Origin: Hyphomonadaceae bacterium
GTDB lineage: Bacteria; Pseudomonadota; Alphaproteobacteria; Caulobacterales; Hyphomonadaceae
Assembly (NCBI GenBank): GCA_024743315.1
Contig: JANSWU010000004.1
Coordinates: 186,001-250,000, forward strand
Reading direction: 5' to 3'
DNA: 64,000 bases
This document shows, one piece after another, positions 8,235 to 17,316 of this stretch. Numbering within the stretch: position 1 is the first letter of the stretch; the number at the start of each line of letters is the position of its first letter. The translations under genes were made by a program, and so were the position numbers. A model generated the notes under the pieces. The model was not told where the DNA came from, searched no databases, and worked only from the letters and a program-made list of their open reading frames with translations.

Positions 8235-9449
8235 ATGAGCGCGCCATCGGAGCGATACACGACAGTCGCCATTGTGCTGCACTGGATCATCGCGATCGCA
8301 ATTGTCGGGATGTTGATGGGCGGTTGGTACATGACCAACCTGCCTGACGGTGCGCCCGGACAATACGATTTGTATCAATTCCACAAATCGCTCGGGATCA
8401 CGATCCTGTTGCTGACGGTGGCGCGTATCATCTGGCGGGTGATGAACCCGCCGCCCGCTCTGCCGGGCGATATGAAAGGCTGGGAGAAATCGCTCAGTCA
8501 TCTTGTCCATATCGGGGTCTATTTGCTGATGATCGCCTTGCCGCTCACGGGCTGGCTTTACAGCTCCGTCAGCTTGAAGCTCGACGTGCCCACAGTACTT
8601 TACGGCGTGATCAGTTGGCCAGATATGCCGTTTGTTGAGGGGTTGAAAACAGAGGCCGGGGCCGGCGCGGCCAATCGCGCACACGGCATGCTCGGATTCC
8701 TCGCCGTCGCCTTGATCGCTTTGCATATTGGCGGTGCCATCAAGCATGAATTTGGCGCCGAAGACGGCGTCATCAAGCGCATGGCCCCAGGCCTGTTTGG
8801 TCCCGACAATGTGTTCGCCAAGCCGAGCCGCGGCGCGCTCACTGCCTTTGGCAGCGCCTTCGCGCTTTTGGTCGTCATCGCCGGCGCAGGTCCGGCGATG
8901 TCAGCCCTCTCTGGCGCAGGCGCCCCGGTCGCATCCGGCGCAACCTTCGAACCGAACTGGGCCGTCGACGCGGACGCCTCTTCGATCCGTTTTTCGGGGA
9001 TTCATGATGGCAATGAGTTTTCCGGACAGTTTGGCAATTGGGATGCCGCCATCCAGTTTGAGCCGACAGCGCCCGAAAACGCAGAAGTTCGGGTCACCGT
9101 TTCAACCGCGAGCGCGACCGCCAACCAAAAACTCTACACAGACAGCTTGCCATCTGGAGAATGGTTCAACACGGCCGCATTTCCAACCGCCTCGGTCGAC
9201 ATCCTGGACATCGCCAGCGGTGGCGATGGAACTTATACATCCACTGCTCGGCTGACATTGAAGGATCTGACAGTCGACGCTGCCTTCCCGTTTGAGCTAC
9301 AGATAGATGGCGACCGCGCCCAGATGACGGGACAAGCTGTGTTTCAGCGCACGCCGCTTGATCTCGGGCAAGCCTCTGATCCAGGCGCCGACTGGGTATC
9401 GGAGGACATTACCGTCAATGTCGTCGTCGAAGCGGATCGCTTGAACTAA
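8235..9449 (+). CDS. Cytochrome b561 fused to a YceI domain
   Basis: A 404-residue two-domain protein. Residues 1-185 are a four-helix di-heme cytochrome b561. Candidate heme ligands are His16 (IVLHWIIA), His50 (YQFHKSLG) and histidines in the later helices (HLVHIGVY, HGMLGF, ALHIGGAIKHE). A membrane linker near 195-215 is followed by a C-terminal YceI domain (about 235-404: DADASSIRFSGIHDGNEFSG ... ADRLN). It starts one base after the previous stop. The likely role is membrane electron transfer, possibly with quinol, coupled to a periplasmic YceI lipid-binding module. That coupling is inference from the fusion. Confidence 0.93.
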   Translation: MSAPSERYTTVAIVLHWIIAIAIVGMLMGGWYMTNLPDGAPGQYDLYQFHKSLGITILLLTVARIIWRVMNPPPALPGDMKGWEKSLSHLVHIGVYLLMIALPLTGWLYSSVSLKLDVPTVLYGVISWPDMPFVEGLKTEAGAGAANRAHGMLGFLAVALIALHIGGAIKHEFGAEDGVIKRMAPGLFGPDNVFAKPSRGALTAFGSAFALLVVIAGAGPAMSALSGAGAPVASGATFEPNWAVDADASSIRFSGIHDGNEFSGQFGNWDAAIQFEPTAPENAEVRVTVSTASATANQKLYTDSLPSGEWFNTAAFPTASVDILDIASGGDGTYTSTARLTLKDLTVDAAFPFELQIDGDRAQMTGQAVFQRTPLDLGQASDPGADWVSEDITVNVVVEADRLN

Positions 9450-9492
9450 ATGACGGCGCGGCCGATATGTGGTCCGCAAGGAGCACACCACG

Positions 9493-10194
9493 ATGATGAT
9501 CGAAACACCGCATGAGGAACACCATTTCATTCATCGTGCCGGGTGGCTGCGCGCCGCCGTTCTCGGCGCAAATGACGGTATTCTGTCAACGTCAAGCTTG
9601 ATGATCGGCGTTGCCGCCGCCGCCGCTTCGTCCCAGAGCATTCTCCTCGCTGGGGTCGCGGCGCTCGTCGCGGGTGCTTTATCGATGGCGGCTGGTGAAT
9701 ACGTTTCAGTGAGTTCGCAGGCCGATATCGAAAAGGCAGATCTGGAAATCGAACGACTAGCCTTGGAACAGGACCCTAAAGGCGAACTCAACGAACTGGC
9801 CCAGATTTACATGACACGCGGTCTATCCAAGGATCTTGCCTGCCAAGTCGCTGACGCCTTGACCAAAAATGGCGCGCTCGAAGCCCATGCGCGCGACGAG
9901 CTGGGGATCTCTGACTTTTCAAAAGCCCGTCCCCTTCAAGCGGCTTGGGCCTCTGCAGCGAGTTTTTCGGCCGGCGCCGCGCTGCCGGTCGCGGTTGGCG
10001 TCTTTGCCCCACACGAGACGGTCGAGATTTGGATTGCCATCACCTCCTTGATCGGTCTGGCAATCCTGGGTGTCTTTTCAGCTCGCGCGGGAGGCGCCCC
10101 ACCGCTCAATGCTGCCGTCCGAATCGTGTTCTGGGGCGCCGCAGCCATGGCACTAACAGCTTTAGTGGGACGGCTGTTCGGCGTTGAAGTTTAG
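9493..10194 (+). CDS. VIT1/CCC1-family divalent metal transporter
   Basis: A 233-residue integral membrane protein of the vacuolar iron transporter family (Fe2+/Mn2+ export or sequestration in known members). The diagnostic N-terminal motif is WLRAAVLGANDGILSTSSLM, followed by GALSMAAGEYVSVSSQADIE. Then comes the cytosolic helical metal-binding segment with acidic residues and three C-terminal membrane helices. The start is set at ATG 9493 behind AAGGAG; the track's GTG at 9469 lies upstream of that site. Short histidine-rich start (PHEEHHFIH). Same orientation as the YceI genes but with its own ribosome site. Confidence 0.92.
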   Translation: MMIETPHEEHHFIHRAGWLRAAVLGANDGILSTSSLMIGVAAAAASSQSILLAGVAALVAGALSMAAGEYVSVSSQADIEKADLEIERLALEQDPKGELNELAQIYMTRGLSKDLACQVADALTKNGALEAHARDELGISDFSKARPLQAAWASAASFSAGAALPVAVGVFAPHETVEIWIAITSLIGLAILGVFSARAGGAPPLNAAVRIVFWGAAAMALTALVGRLFGVEV

Positions 10195-10218
10195 GCGATT
10201 GGCTCATAAGAGCCGATC

Positions 10219-11151
10219 ATGGATCTTCGCATTCTCAACCTAACCGAAGAAAATCTGGCGCTGGCCGCGCGCGTGCTGCGCAGCGGCGGCTTGATCGGCT
10301 TGCCGACAGAGACGGTGTACGGATTGGCTGCGGATGCCGCGAATGAGGCCGCCATCGAGCGCATCTATGAGGCCAAAGGCCGACCAAAATTCAATCCCTT
10401 GATTGCGCATGTCTCAGACATCGAAATGGCGCAACGCGAAGGCGTCTTTCGTCCGGAAGCCTTGGCACTGGTCGAAGCTCATTGGCCCGGACCTTTGACC
10501 GTGGTCGTGGACGTAGCACCGACCGGCACGGTCTCAAAGCTTGCGCGCGCCGGATTGGACAGCGTCGCCCTGCGCATACCGGCCCACGCGATCCCGATCA
10601 ATCTGGTCGAAACGTTTGGCGGGCCTCTGGTTGCCCCATCTGCCAATCCAAGCGGCAAGATCAGCCCAACGACCCTGGATCATGTCATGCAGGATATGGG
10701 CGACAAGCTCGATCTGATTTTTAATGGCGGCACCTGCGCCGCCGGAATCGAGTCGACCATCATCGACGCCCGCGGAGAGCGCCCGGCGCTTTTGCGTCCA
10801 GGCAGTCTCAATCCGGACTGGATCGAGGAGATCTGGCCGGGACTCATACGACCTGACCTCAATCCGGCCGCACCGCGATCACCCGGCCAATTGCTACGTC
10901 ATTATGCGCCGCGCGCCGAGTTACGTTTGAACGCCAACGCCCCCGAGCCCGGCGAAGCCTATCTCGGTTTTGGCCCTGGCGCAGCAACCCTCAATCTCTC
11001 AGAACGCGGCGACTTGGATGAAGCGGCAAAAAACCTGTTCTCAATGCTGCGGGAGCTCGACCAAAACTATGACCGCATCGCCGTCGCCCCAATCCCAACC
11101 CACGGCCTCGGCGAAGGGATTAATGACCGCCTTACGCGCGCGGCGAAATAA
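10219..11151 (+). CDS. tsaC: L-threonylcarbamoyladenylate synthase (Sua5/TsaC type)
   Basis: Makes threonylcarbamoyl-AMP from Thr, bicarbonate and ATP for t6A37 modification of ANN-decoding tRNAs. The 310-residue length indicates the Sua5 form, with an N-terminal YrdC domain and a C-terminal Sua5 domain (about 215-310). Motifs include GGLIGLPTETVYGLAADA, KGRPKFNPL, LRIPAH and APSANPSGKISPT. The linker ends PGQLLRHYAPRA, characteristic of Sua5. ATG at 10219, 24 bases after the VIT1 gene. Confidence 0.96.
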   Translation: MDLRILNLTEENLALAARVLRSGGLIGLPTETVYGLAADAANEAAIERIYEAKGRPKFNPLIAHVSDIEMAQREGVFRPEALALVEAHWPGPLTVVVDVAPTGTVSKLARAGLDSVALRIPAHAIPINLVETFGGPLVAPSANPSGKISPTTLDHVMQDMGDKLDLIFNGGTCAAGIESTIIDARGERPALLRPGSLNPDWIEEIWPGLIRPDLNPAAPRSPGQLLRHYAPRAELRLNANAPEPGEAYLGFGPGAATLNLSERGDLDEAAKNLFSMLRELDQNYDRIAVAPIPTHGLGEGINDRLTRAAK

Positions 11152-11166
11152 GCGTATGTTGCCGTT

Positions 11167-12576
11167 ATGGATGTTTCGACTGAGTTTCTGAACGAAGCCA
11201 AAGCGCTGCTCGGTGACAAGGGCTGGCGCATGGATGCCGAAAGCCTCGAACAGGTTTCAACGCCTTGGCGTGGAACCTATTCGGGTCATACGCCCTTCCT
11301 GGCGCTGCCGGAGTCGACCCAACAAGTTTCTGATCTGGTCAAACTCTGCGTCAAACATGGCGTCGCAATTACTCCGCAAGGCGGCAATACAGGCTTGGTT
11401 GACGCCGGCACACCGCATGGTGAGATCACTCTTTCGATGCGCCGGATGCAGGCCGTCCGCAACATGGATCCGTTTAACAATTCTCTCATCGTCGAAGCCG
11501 GCGCGCCATTGGTCATCGCGCAAGAGGCGGCGGACAAAGCCAATCGCCTGTTTCCCCTCTCGCTCGGCTCGGAAGGCACCGCCACAATTGGCGGGCTGAT
11601 CTCGACTAATGCCGGCGGCGTCGCTGTCTTGCGCTATGGCATGATGCGCGATCTTATCCTCGGCCTTGAGGTGGTGTTGCCAGATGGCGAAATTTGGGAT
11701 GGCTTGTCCGGCCTGCGTAAAAACAATACCGGCTATGATCTCAAACACCTGTTTGCGGGCGCCGAAGGCACGCTCGGGATCATCACAGCCGCAACGCTGA
11801 AACTCTTCCCGAAAGTGGCACGCAGCTCAGCCTGGATCAGCTGCAAGAGCGCGCAGGATGTCGTTGAGCTGCTTGCCTTGGTGCGCGACCATGCCGGCGA
11901 TACGGTTACCAGTTTCGAGATCATTCCGGCCAATGCGATCGAGATGGTGCGGCTGGAAATGCCTAATGTTCGCGATCCCAACCCGTCTGAGCTGCCCTGG
12001 CGTGTCTTGTGCGAAATCTCGATGGCGAAGGAAACCCATGCTCGCGAACTGATGGAGACCGCGCTCGCAGATGCGTTCGAAAAGGGCCTCGCCGAGGACG
12101 CGCTCATCGCCGAAACGCTGACCCAAACCCAAAGCTTCTGGGCCATTCGCGAGAGCATCCCGCTTTGCAAACGCGCTTATGGCACCTCGATCAATCATGA
12201 TGTGTCGGTGCCGGTTTCTCAGATCCCGGCCTTTATGGACGCCACAGAAGCCGCAATTCTCGATCTCTCCCCGAGCGCTGAAATCGTCGCCTTCGGCCAT
12301 GTCGGAGATGGCAACCTGCACTATTCCGCCTGCGAACCGCGAGACGCGCAAGCGCCCACTTTGAGCAATTCCGCAGCACGCATCACCGAGATTGTTCACG
12401 AACAGGCTATGACGTTTGGCGGCTCGATTAGCGCTGAGCATGGCGTCGGACGCCTGAAGCGCGATGAGTTGGAGACGCTCCGTTCCCCGGCTGCAACGAA
12501 CGCCATGAAGGCGATCAAGAAGGCGCTCGACCCGGGCGGCATCATGAACCCAAATCGCGTTGTGCGCACCGATTAG
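11167..12576 (+). CDS. FAD-binding D-2-hydroxyacid dehydrogenase (D-2-HGDH/D-lactate dehydrogenase family)
   Basis: A 469-residue flavoprotein of the VAO/PCMH fold. The PCMH-type FAD domain spans about 40-220 (ITPQGGNTGLVDAG, LGSEGTATIGGLISTNAGG, GLRKNNTGYDLKHLF, GAEGTLGIITAATLKLFP). The C-terminal catalytic domain has the metal/substrate histidines in FGHVGDGNLHYS and the closing ISAEHGVGRLKRDEL motif. These fit D-2-hydroxyglutarate dehydrogenases and bacterial D-lactate dehydrogenases; the exact substrate is not decidable. It begins 15 bases after tsaC and is probably cotranscribed with it. Confidence 0.93.
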   Translation: MDVSTEFLNEAKALLGDKGWRMDAESLEQVSTPWRGTYSGHTPFLALPESTQQVSDLVKLCVKHGVAITPQGGNTGLVDAGTPHGEITLSMRRMQAVRNMDPFNNSLIVEAGAPLVIAQEAADKANRLFPLSLGSEGTATIGGLISTNAGGVAVLRYGMMRDLILGLEVVLPDGEIWDGLSGLRKNNTGYDLKHLFAGAEGTLGIITAATLKLFPKVARSSAWISCKSAQDVVELLALVRDHAGDTVTSFEIIPANAIEMVRLEMPNVRDPNPSELPWRVLCEISMAKETHARELMETALADAFEKGLAEDALIAETLTQTQSFWAIRESIPLCKRAYGTSINHDVSVPVSQIPAFMDATEAAILDLSPSAEIVAFGHVGDGNLHYSACEPRDAQAPTLSNSAARITEIVHEQAMTFGGSISAEHGVGRLKRDELETLRSPAATNAMKAIKKALDPGGIMNPNRVVRTD

Positions 12577-12592
12577 GGCTTAAGGCGGGGAT

Positions 12593-13282
12593 ATGTGCGG
12601 ACGGTTTTTCAGGCATGAGGTCAGCTGGGAGGAATATCATTCCTATCTCAACCTTTTTGAATATGCTGGCATCGATCCGCCCGCTGCCGCTTACAATATA
12701 GCGCCAACCCAGATTGCACCGATTGTCCGGATCGCTACTGAAGACGAGCCTGTGCCAGAGGGGGCACGCCATCTTGCGCCCGCGATGTGGGGCCTGGTCC
12801 CGAGCTGGTGGCGCAAGCCGCTCAGCGAAAAGAAATTCTCGACCTTCAATGCCCGCAGCGAAGGCGTTGCGACCTCCAACACGTTTCGCGGCGCGTTTCG
12901 GCACAAACGTTGCCTGGTACCGGTCAGCGGGTTCTATGAATGGACCGGCCCAAAAGGCAAGAAGACGCCGTTTGCAATCGGTCTGCGCAATCGGCGCTGG
13001 TTCTGCTTTGCCGGGCTGTGGGATCGGGCAACAATTGACGGCTCAGAGATTGACAGTTTCACCATCCTGACCACCACGCCGAATGATTTGATGGCGGGAT
13101 TGCACACGCGTATGCCTGTAATCCTGGACCCAAGCGATTATGAGCGCTGGCTCGACACCTCGTCACGTGATGTCGCGGACCTGTTCGAGCCGTTTGCAAG
13201 CGACGCTATGCATGCCTGGCCAGTTAATCCGGCCGTTGGCAATGTCCGCAATCAGGGCGTCGAACTAATCGAAGAAGCTTAG
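12593..13282 (+). CDS. SOS response-associated peptidase (SRAP/YedK/HMCES family)
   Basis: A 229-residue SRAP protein, which in characterised members forms a DNA-protein crosslink with abasic sites in single-stranded DNA. The essential Cys2 (MCGRF) is present, as are the FNARSE DNA-binding motif, the GFYEW glutamate motif and the conserved histidine in TRMPVIL (H-T-R-M-P). It starts 16 bases after the dehydrogenase stop, with a purine-rich ribosome site. The downstream gap carries strong hairpins. Confidence 0.95.
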   Translation: MCGRFFRHEVSWEEYHSYLNLFEYAGIDPPAAAYNIAPTQIAPIVRIATEDEPVPEGARHLAPAMWGLVPSWWRKPLSEKKFSTFNARSEGVATSNTFRGAFRHKRCLVPVSGFYEWTGPKGKKTPFAIGLRNRRWFCFAGLWDRATIDGSEIDSFTILTTTPNDLMAGLHTRMPVILDPSDYERWLDTSSRDVADLFEPFASDAMHAWPVNPAVGNVRNQGVELIEEA

Positions 13283-13297
13283 ACGAGGATTAGCGTT

Positions 13298-13376
13298 CCC
13301 CACGGCTCGTCCGTGGGGCCCAACACCCGATCGTGCGGCGCAAACCGGGAGCGACTTCGTCTCTCACGGCCCGGTT
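13298..13376 (+). other. Two strong hairpins downstream of the SRAP gene
   Basis: CCCCACGG-5 nt-CCGTGGGG (13298-13318) is a perfect 8-bp stem. AACCGGG...CCCGGTT (13343-13376) is a second 7-bp stem. Neither is followed by a T-run, so they are not classical terminators. They may be a 3'-UTR structure or a rho-dependent end. The rest of this 150-base gap shows nothing recognisable. Confidence 0.4.
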
Positions 13377-13432
13377 GAAGCTTCTCGTGATGGGTTGCCC
13401 AGACAAGCTAGGCAGAACGTCAAACGGGGCGT

Positions 13433-14605
13433 TTAGGCCTTCACCGCCTCGATCAAGACATCACAGACTTTGTGGACCTGATTGGCTGACAGGTAAGGAT
13501 GCATGGGCAAGCTTAGCGAGTCTTGCGCCGCCGCTTCACAATTCGGCAAGCTGCCTTCTTCCGCGAGGTGCGAGAAGGCTGGCATCTGGTGGATCGCCAT
13601 GTCGTAATAGATACCGCTTGGAATGCCGGCATCCGACAGTTTCGCTCGCACCTCGGTGCGGTTGGGCACACGCACCGTGTAAAGTCCGTAGCCGTTTTCC
13701 TGGCCGTCCAAAGCGGTTTGCCGCGCAACGATACCTTCGAGGCGCTCATCGTAAATCGCAGCGGCCGCAATCCGGCGCTCGCGCTCGGCTTCGAACAATT
13801 TCATCTTCTCAACAACCACCGCACACTGAATAGAGTCACAGCGGCCATTGATGCCGACGCGGACAGATTCCTTGCGATTGTCGCCCGTGCCATGCCAGCG
13901 GATGGAACGCATGCGCTCAGCAAAATCCTTGTCCTGGCAAAGGATCGCACCGCCATCACCATAGCCCCCGAGGGATTTGGTCGGGTAGAAACTGGTCGCG
14001 GTGATCTCGGCAATATTACCGACCCACCGGCCCTGATCTTTACCACCAAATGCTTGCGCCCCATCCGCGATAACACGAAGATTATGCGCATCCGCAACTG
14101 CTTGGATGGCTGAATAGTCTGCTGGTAAGCCATATAAATCGACGGGCATGATGGCGCGCGGCGTCAGCTTGCCGTCGGCTTTCACCGCATCGATTTTGCG
14201 GACGAGATCAGCCGGGTCCATGTTGAACGTGTTCGGATCAATGTCGACGATGACCGGGAAGCCACCAGAGAGGAGCACAGCATTGGCCGTCGCATTGTAG
14301 GTGAAGCCTGGAATGAAGACCGCGTCGCCCTCTGCAATCCCCATCGCCAGTAATGGCATCACCAAAGCCTGCGTTCCCGATCCGACGGCCACAGCGTCAG
14401 CGCAGCCAGTAAACTCAGCCAGCTGTTCCTCACACTCGGTGACCTCGGGTCCGCCGATAAACCGGCCATGATCAAGAATGTCGATCCAGCGCTGTTCCAG
14501 CGCCGGACGAATGAGGGCCTGCTGCGTTTTAAGATCGAACAGCTGGATCGGGGCATCGTCTGGCAAGTCGATCAGAGCGGTGGTTTGGGTGTCGGAATAG
14601 GCCAT
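13433..14605 (-). CDS. DegT/DnrJ/EryC1/StrS-type sugar aminotransferase (WbpE-like)
   Basis: A 390-residue PLP-dependent aminotransferase acting on nucleotide-linked keto-sugars. AVAVGSGTQALVMPLLAMGI is the cofactor-phosphate region, VIADGAQAFGG holds the PLP aspartate and the Schiff-base lysine is in SFYPTKSLGGYGDGGA. The overall pattern, including AIMPVDLYGLPADY and GIYYDMAIHQMPAF, resembles WbpE/WlbC enzymes that form UDP-GlcNAc(3NAc)A precursors. The adjacent oxidoreductase is the matching WbpB-type partner; 3 bases separate the genes. Confidence 0.92.
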   Translation of the reverse strand: MAYSDTQTTALIDLPDDAPIQLFDLKTQQALIRPALEQRWIDILDHGRFIGGPEVTECEEQLAEFTGCADAVAVGSGTQALVMPLLAMGIAEGDAVFIPGFTYNATANAVLLSGGFPVIVDIDPNTFNMDPADLVRKIDAVKADGKLTPRAIMPVDLYGLPADYSAIQAVADAHNLRVIADGAQAFGGKDQGRWVGNIAEITATSFYPTKSLGGYGDGGAILCQDKDFAERMRSIRWHGTGDNRKESVRVGINGRCDSIQCAVVVEKMKLFEAERERRIAAAAIYDERLEGIVARQTALDGQENGYGLYTVRVPNRTEVRAKLSDAGIPSGIYYDMAIHQMPAFSHLAEEGSLPNCEAAAQDSLSLPMHPYLSANQVHKVCDVLIEAVKA

Positions 14606-14608
14606 GGA

Positions 14609-15526
14609 TCAGGCTCCTATCGTATGCAGGGCCGACAGCTCAGCTTGTTCGGCCATATGGACAGCAAGGGCAGCTTCGCGCCCGGGAATGGCACAAGCGC
14701 GCGCCCCAAGCGCACTTGCGAAAAAAGCCTCGTCCGCTGCGCCCAGCGGATCCGGCATAAGGTCAGAAACGTCCCCTCTGACTTCAAATGGAGTGGTGTT
14801 TTCAATTTCTCGGGTCAGGAAATTGATGGCAATCGTGCCGGATGGATAGGTCAAAACCATGCGACGGTCGCGCTCATTATGGCAGCGACTGGCGGTGATC
14901 TCGGCCGACCCGACAGCAAAACTCAATTGTGCCGTGGCTTCATCAATATGCGCGGTATGCGCGCTGCGACCGGTGGCTTCAACGCGAACCGCAGGGCCCA
15001 TCAGTTTGCCGACCATATCGAGATCATGGGTCATCAAATCCCAGATCACAGAGACGTCTCCAGCGCGACCATCAGGGGCGGGTGGCCCCATGCGCCAGGC
15101 TTCAATCCGTGTGGGAGTTTCAGCAATGTCAAACAAGCCCATGGCTTCCAGCACAAAGCGCTCTTGGTGGCCAACCTGAAGCACCAAGTCATGTTCATCG
15201 GCCATCGTTGCGAGCTGATCTGCGGCATATCCAGTGAGCGCCAAAGGCTTCTCAACCATGACATGGCAATTGGCATTCAGTGCGGCGCGCACAACAGCTT
15301 CATGATACGTGGCTGGACAGGCGACGAGGATCGCATCGCAACTGTCGAACAATGCATCTTGCGCTGCGAAAGATCGAACGCCGTGCGTCTCCGCCAATGC
15401 CGCCGCACGCGCTTGATCTGGGTCAAACACGCCAACGAATTCAGTGTTTTCGGATCCCGCAATCTTGCCGGCATGATAACCGCCAAAGACGCCAGCACCG
15501 ACAAGTCCGGTCTTTAGAGCTGACAT
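14609..15526 (-). CDS. Gfo/Idh/MocA-family oxidoreductase (WbpB-like)
   Basis: A 305-residue NAD(P)-dependent oxidoreductase. The Rossmann motif is at the start (GLVGAGVFGGYHAGKI), with the EKP catalytic motif in HVMVEKPLALT. The second-domain signature GDVSVIWDLMTHDLDMV supplies the substrate-binding aspartate/histidine. First gene of a two-gene unit with the WbpE-like aminotransferase. WbpB-type enzymes oxidise UDP-N-acetylglucosaminuronate at C3 and the aminotransferase then installs the amine, so the pair probably makes a diamino-uronic acid for surface glycans. No glycosyltransferase, acyltransferase or epimerase is nearby. Confidence 0.9.
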   Translation of the reverse strand: MSALKTGLVGAGVFGGYHAGKIAGSENTEFVGVFDPDQARAAALAETHGVRSFAAQDALFDSCDAILVACPATYHEAVVRAALNANCHVMVEKPLALTGYAADQLATMADEHDLVLQVGHQERFVLEAMGLFDIAETPTRIEAWRMGPPAPDGRAGDVSVIWDLMTHDLDMVGKLMGPAVRVEATGRSAHTAHIDEATAQLSFAVGSAEITASRCHNERDRRMVLTYPSGTIAINFLTREIENTTPFEVRGDVSDLMPDPLGAADEAFFASALGARACAIPGREAALAVHMAEQAELSALHTIGA

Positions 15527-15693
15527 GAACTACTCCACTCTCGCGGGGCGTAATCGCACTTCGGACCTATTAGTTGCAACTGAACTTATCGGTAAAAGCC
15601 ATCAAAAGGCATTGCGAATTCTTACAAGCCCCCTTTGCTTCCGGCGCGGCATCGTCCACATATCAACCGAGAAAAGACAGGAAGGATAAGCAC

Positions 15694-16719
15694 ATGACCG
15701 CGATCACATCGAAAGACTGGGCCCTCGCCAAACGTCCCGTGGGCGAGCCACAGACCGATGATTTTGCGCTGCAGACCAATGAAGCGCCTGCCCCCGCAGC
15801 GGGCCAGATCCAGGTCCGCAACACCTGGATGTCGGTTGACCCCTATATGCGCGGACGGATGTATGACCGCGAAAGCTATGTGCCGCCTTTCCAAATCGGC
15901 GAAGTGCTGCAAGGCGGCGCGGTCGGGCGCGTGACGGCGTCCAATCACCCGGATTATGCCGAAGGCGATTTGGTCCAGTCCATGGCAGGTTGGCGCGAAG
16001 CCTGGACGGCGGCGCCTGAAATGGTCATGGCGCAAAAACTGCCTGGCGATACCGGTCTCCCGGACAGTGCATTCCTCGGCATTGCCGGCATGCCGGGTCT
16101 GACGGCCTATGCGGGCATCTTGCGCGTCGCAGAGTTAAAAGAAGGCGACACAGTCTTCGTTTCTGGCGCTGCCGGCGCTGTTGGTTCGGCGGTGGTCCAG
16201 ATTGCAAAGATCAAAGGCTGCACGGTGATCGGCTCAGCTGGCGGGGCCGAGAAATGCGCCATAGTTAAATCGCTCGGCGCTGACGAATGCATCGATTACC
16301 GCGCCGCTGGCGACTATCAAGGCTTGCTCGCCGCCCTCAAAGCGGCTGCCCCTAAAGGCATTGATGTCTATTTCGACAATGTGGGCGGCGACCATTTCCA
16401 GGCCGCGATTGAAGCGGCGCGCCCGTTTGCCCGGATGGCGATTTGCGGGATGATCTCGCAATATAATGACACGGAACCGCGCCCGGGCCCGAACAATGTC
16501 ATTCAGATTGTCGGTAAGCAATTACAGATTCGCGGCTTCATCGTTTCAACTCATGCGGACATGTTGCCCGACTTCCAGCGCGACATGGTCGGTTGGATCA
16601 AAGGCGGTCAGATGAAGTTTGAAGAGACCGTGATGGAAGGCATCGAGAATGCCCCGAACGCGTTTATGGGTCTGTTCTCGGGCAAGAATACTGGGAAGAT
16701 GCTGGTCAAGCTGAGCTAG
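15694..16719 (+). CDS. NADP-dependent medium-chain oxidoreductase (CurA/leukotriene B4 12-hydroxydehydrogenase-like)
   Basis: A 341-residue zinc-independent MDR enzyme. The N-terminal catalytic fold has TWMSVDPYMRGRMYD, a hallmark of the prostaglandin/alkenal reductase branch. The cofactor domain has VFVSGAAGAVGSAVVQIAKIKGC and DVYFDNVGGDHF. YNDTEPRPGPNN and the VGWIKGGQMK helix also match. Likely reduces alpha,beta-unsaturated ketones or aldehydes with NADPH. The start is ATG 15694 behind GGAAGGA; the track ORF adds 40 unlikely residues. Confidence 0.93.
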   Translation: MTAITSKDWALAKRPVGEPQTDDFALQTNEAPAPAAGQIQVRNTWMSVDPYMRGRMYDRESYVPPFQIGEVLQGGAVGRVTASNHPDYAEGDLVQSMAGWREAWTAAPEMVMAQKLPGDTGLPDSAFLGIAGMPGLTAYAGILRVAELKEGDTVFVSGAAGAVGSAVVQIAKIKGCTVIGSAGGAEKCAIVKSLGADECIDYRAAGDYQGLLAALKAAAPKGIDVYFDNVGGDHFQAAIEAARPFARMAICGMISQYNDTEPRPGPNNVIQIVGKQLQIRGFIVSTHADMLPDFQRDMVGWIKGGQMKFEETVMEGIENAPNAFMGLFSGKNTGKMLVKLS

Positions 16720-16726
16720 GACGCTC

Positions 16727-17314
16727 ATGCGCCAATCGGTTTTCGACTATATTGATAATCTCGACACGCTTTTGGCGGTGATTGTCGGGGCGCTGCTCGC
16801 CACGGGCGGCGCCATGGCGGCGGAGCTTGTTCAAGAAAAGCTCGGGCGAAAACGTCGCGAACGCGATGCTGCGCGCTTTTTCGGCGAGATCTTGATGTCT
16901 GTGGACAGCATTCTCACCCGTGCGTTCAGCTCCATGGAGATTGGAGAACGCTGGGGCAGCGTATCCCTTCGCCTGTTCCGCACGGCCGTCAATGAAACGT
17001 CGATTTATGAGCGCAATCGCGAGCGTTTGTTCGAGATCAGCGACATGGAATTGCGGCGCAGTATTCACGTCCATTTCCTGACTAAAACGGTTCCGCTGCA
17101 CGCGCTGATCGACACTTGGCAAGAGATCATCGATTTGGAGCGGCAACTCGAAACCGATATTTCCTTAGCACCGGCACAAGTCGCGCATTTAACCGCTGAA
17201 CTCGAGACTCTTAAAGAATCGCGCATGGCCGCTTTGGAGTCCGTCCAGGAAAGACAGCCCGAAACATTACAGATTTGCGCACAATTGGAGCCGCTCGCCG
17301 GGTTGAATTTCTAA
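16727..17314 (+). CDS. Uncharacterised protein with one N-terminal membrane helix
   Basis: I do not recognise this 195-residue protein. One hydrophobic segment (about residues 13-34, LLAVIVGALLATGGAMAAEL) is followed by a basic stretch (KLGRKRRERDAARF). The remainder is soluble, largely helical and heptad-like near the end (LERQLETDIS...LTAELETLKESRMAALE), suggesting coiled coil. It starts 7 bases after the MDR oxidoreductase and ends 2 bases before the next gene, so it is probably cotranscribed with both. Confidence 0.72.
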   Translation: MRQSVFDYIDNLDTLLAVIVGALLATGGAMAAELVQEKLGRKRRERDAARFFGEILMSVDSILTRAFSSMEIGERWGSVSLRLFRTAVNETSIYERNRERLFEISDMELRRSIHVHFLTKTVPLHALIDTWQEIIDLERQLETDISLAPAQVAHLTAELETLKESRMAALESVQERQPETLQICAQLEPLAGLNF

Positions 17315-17316
17315 GC

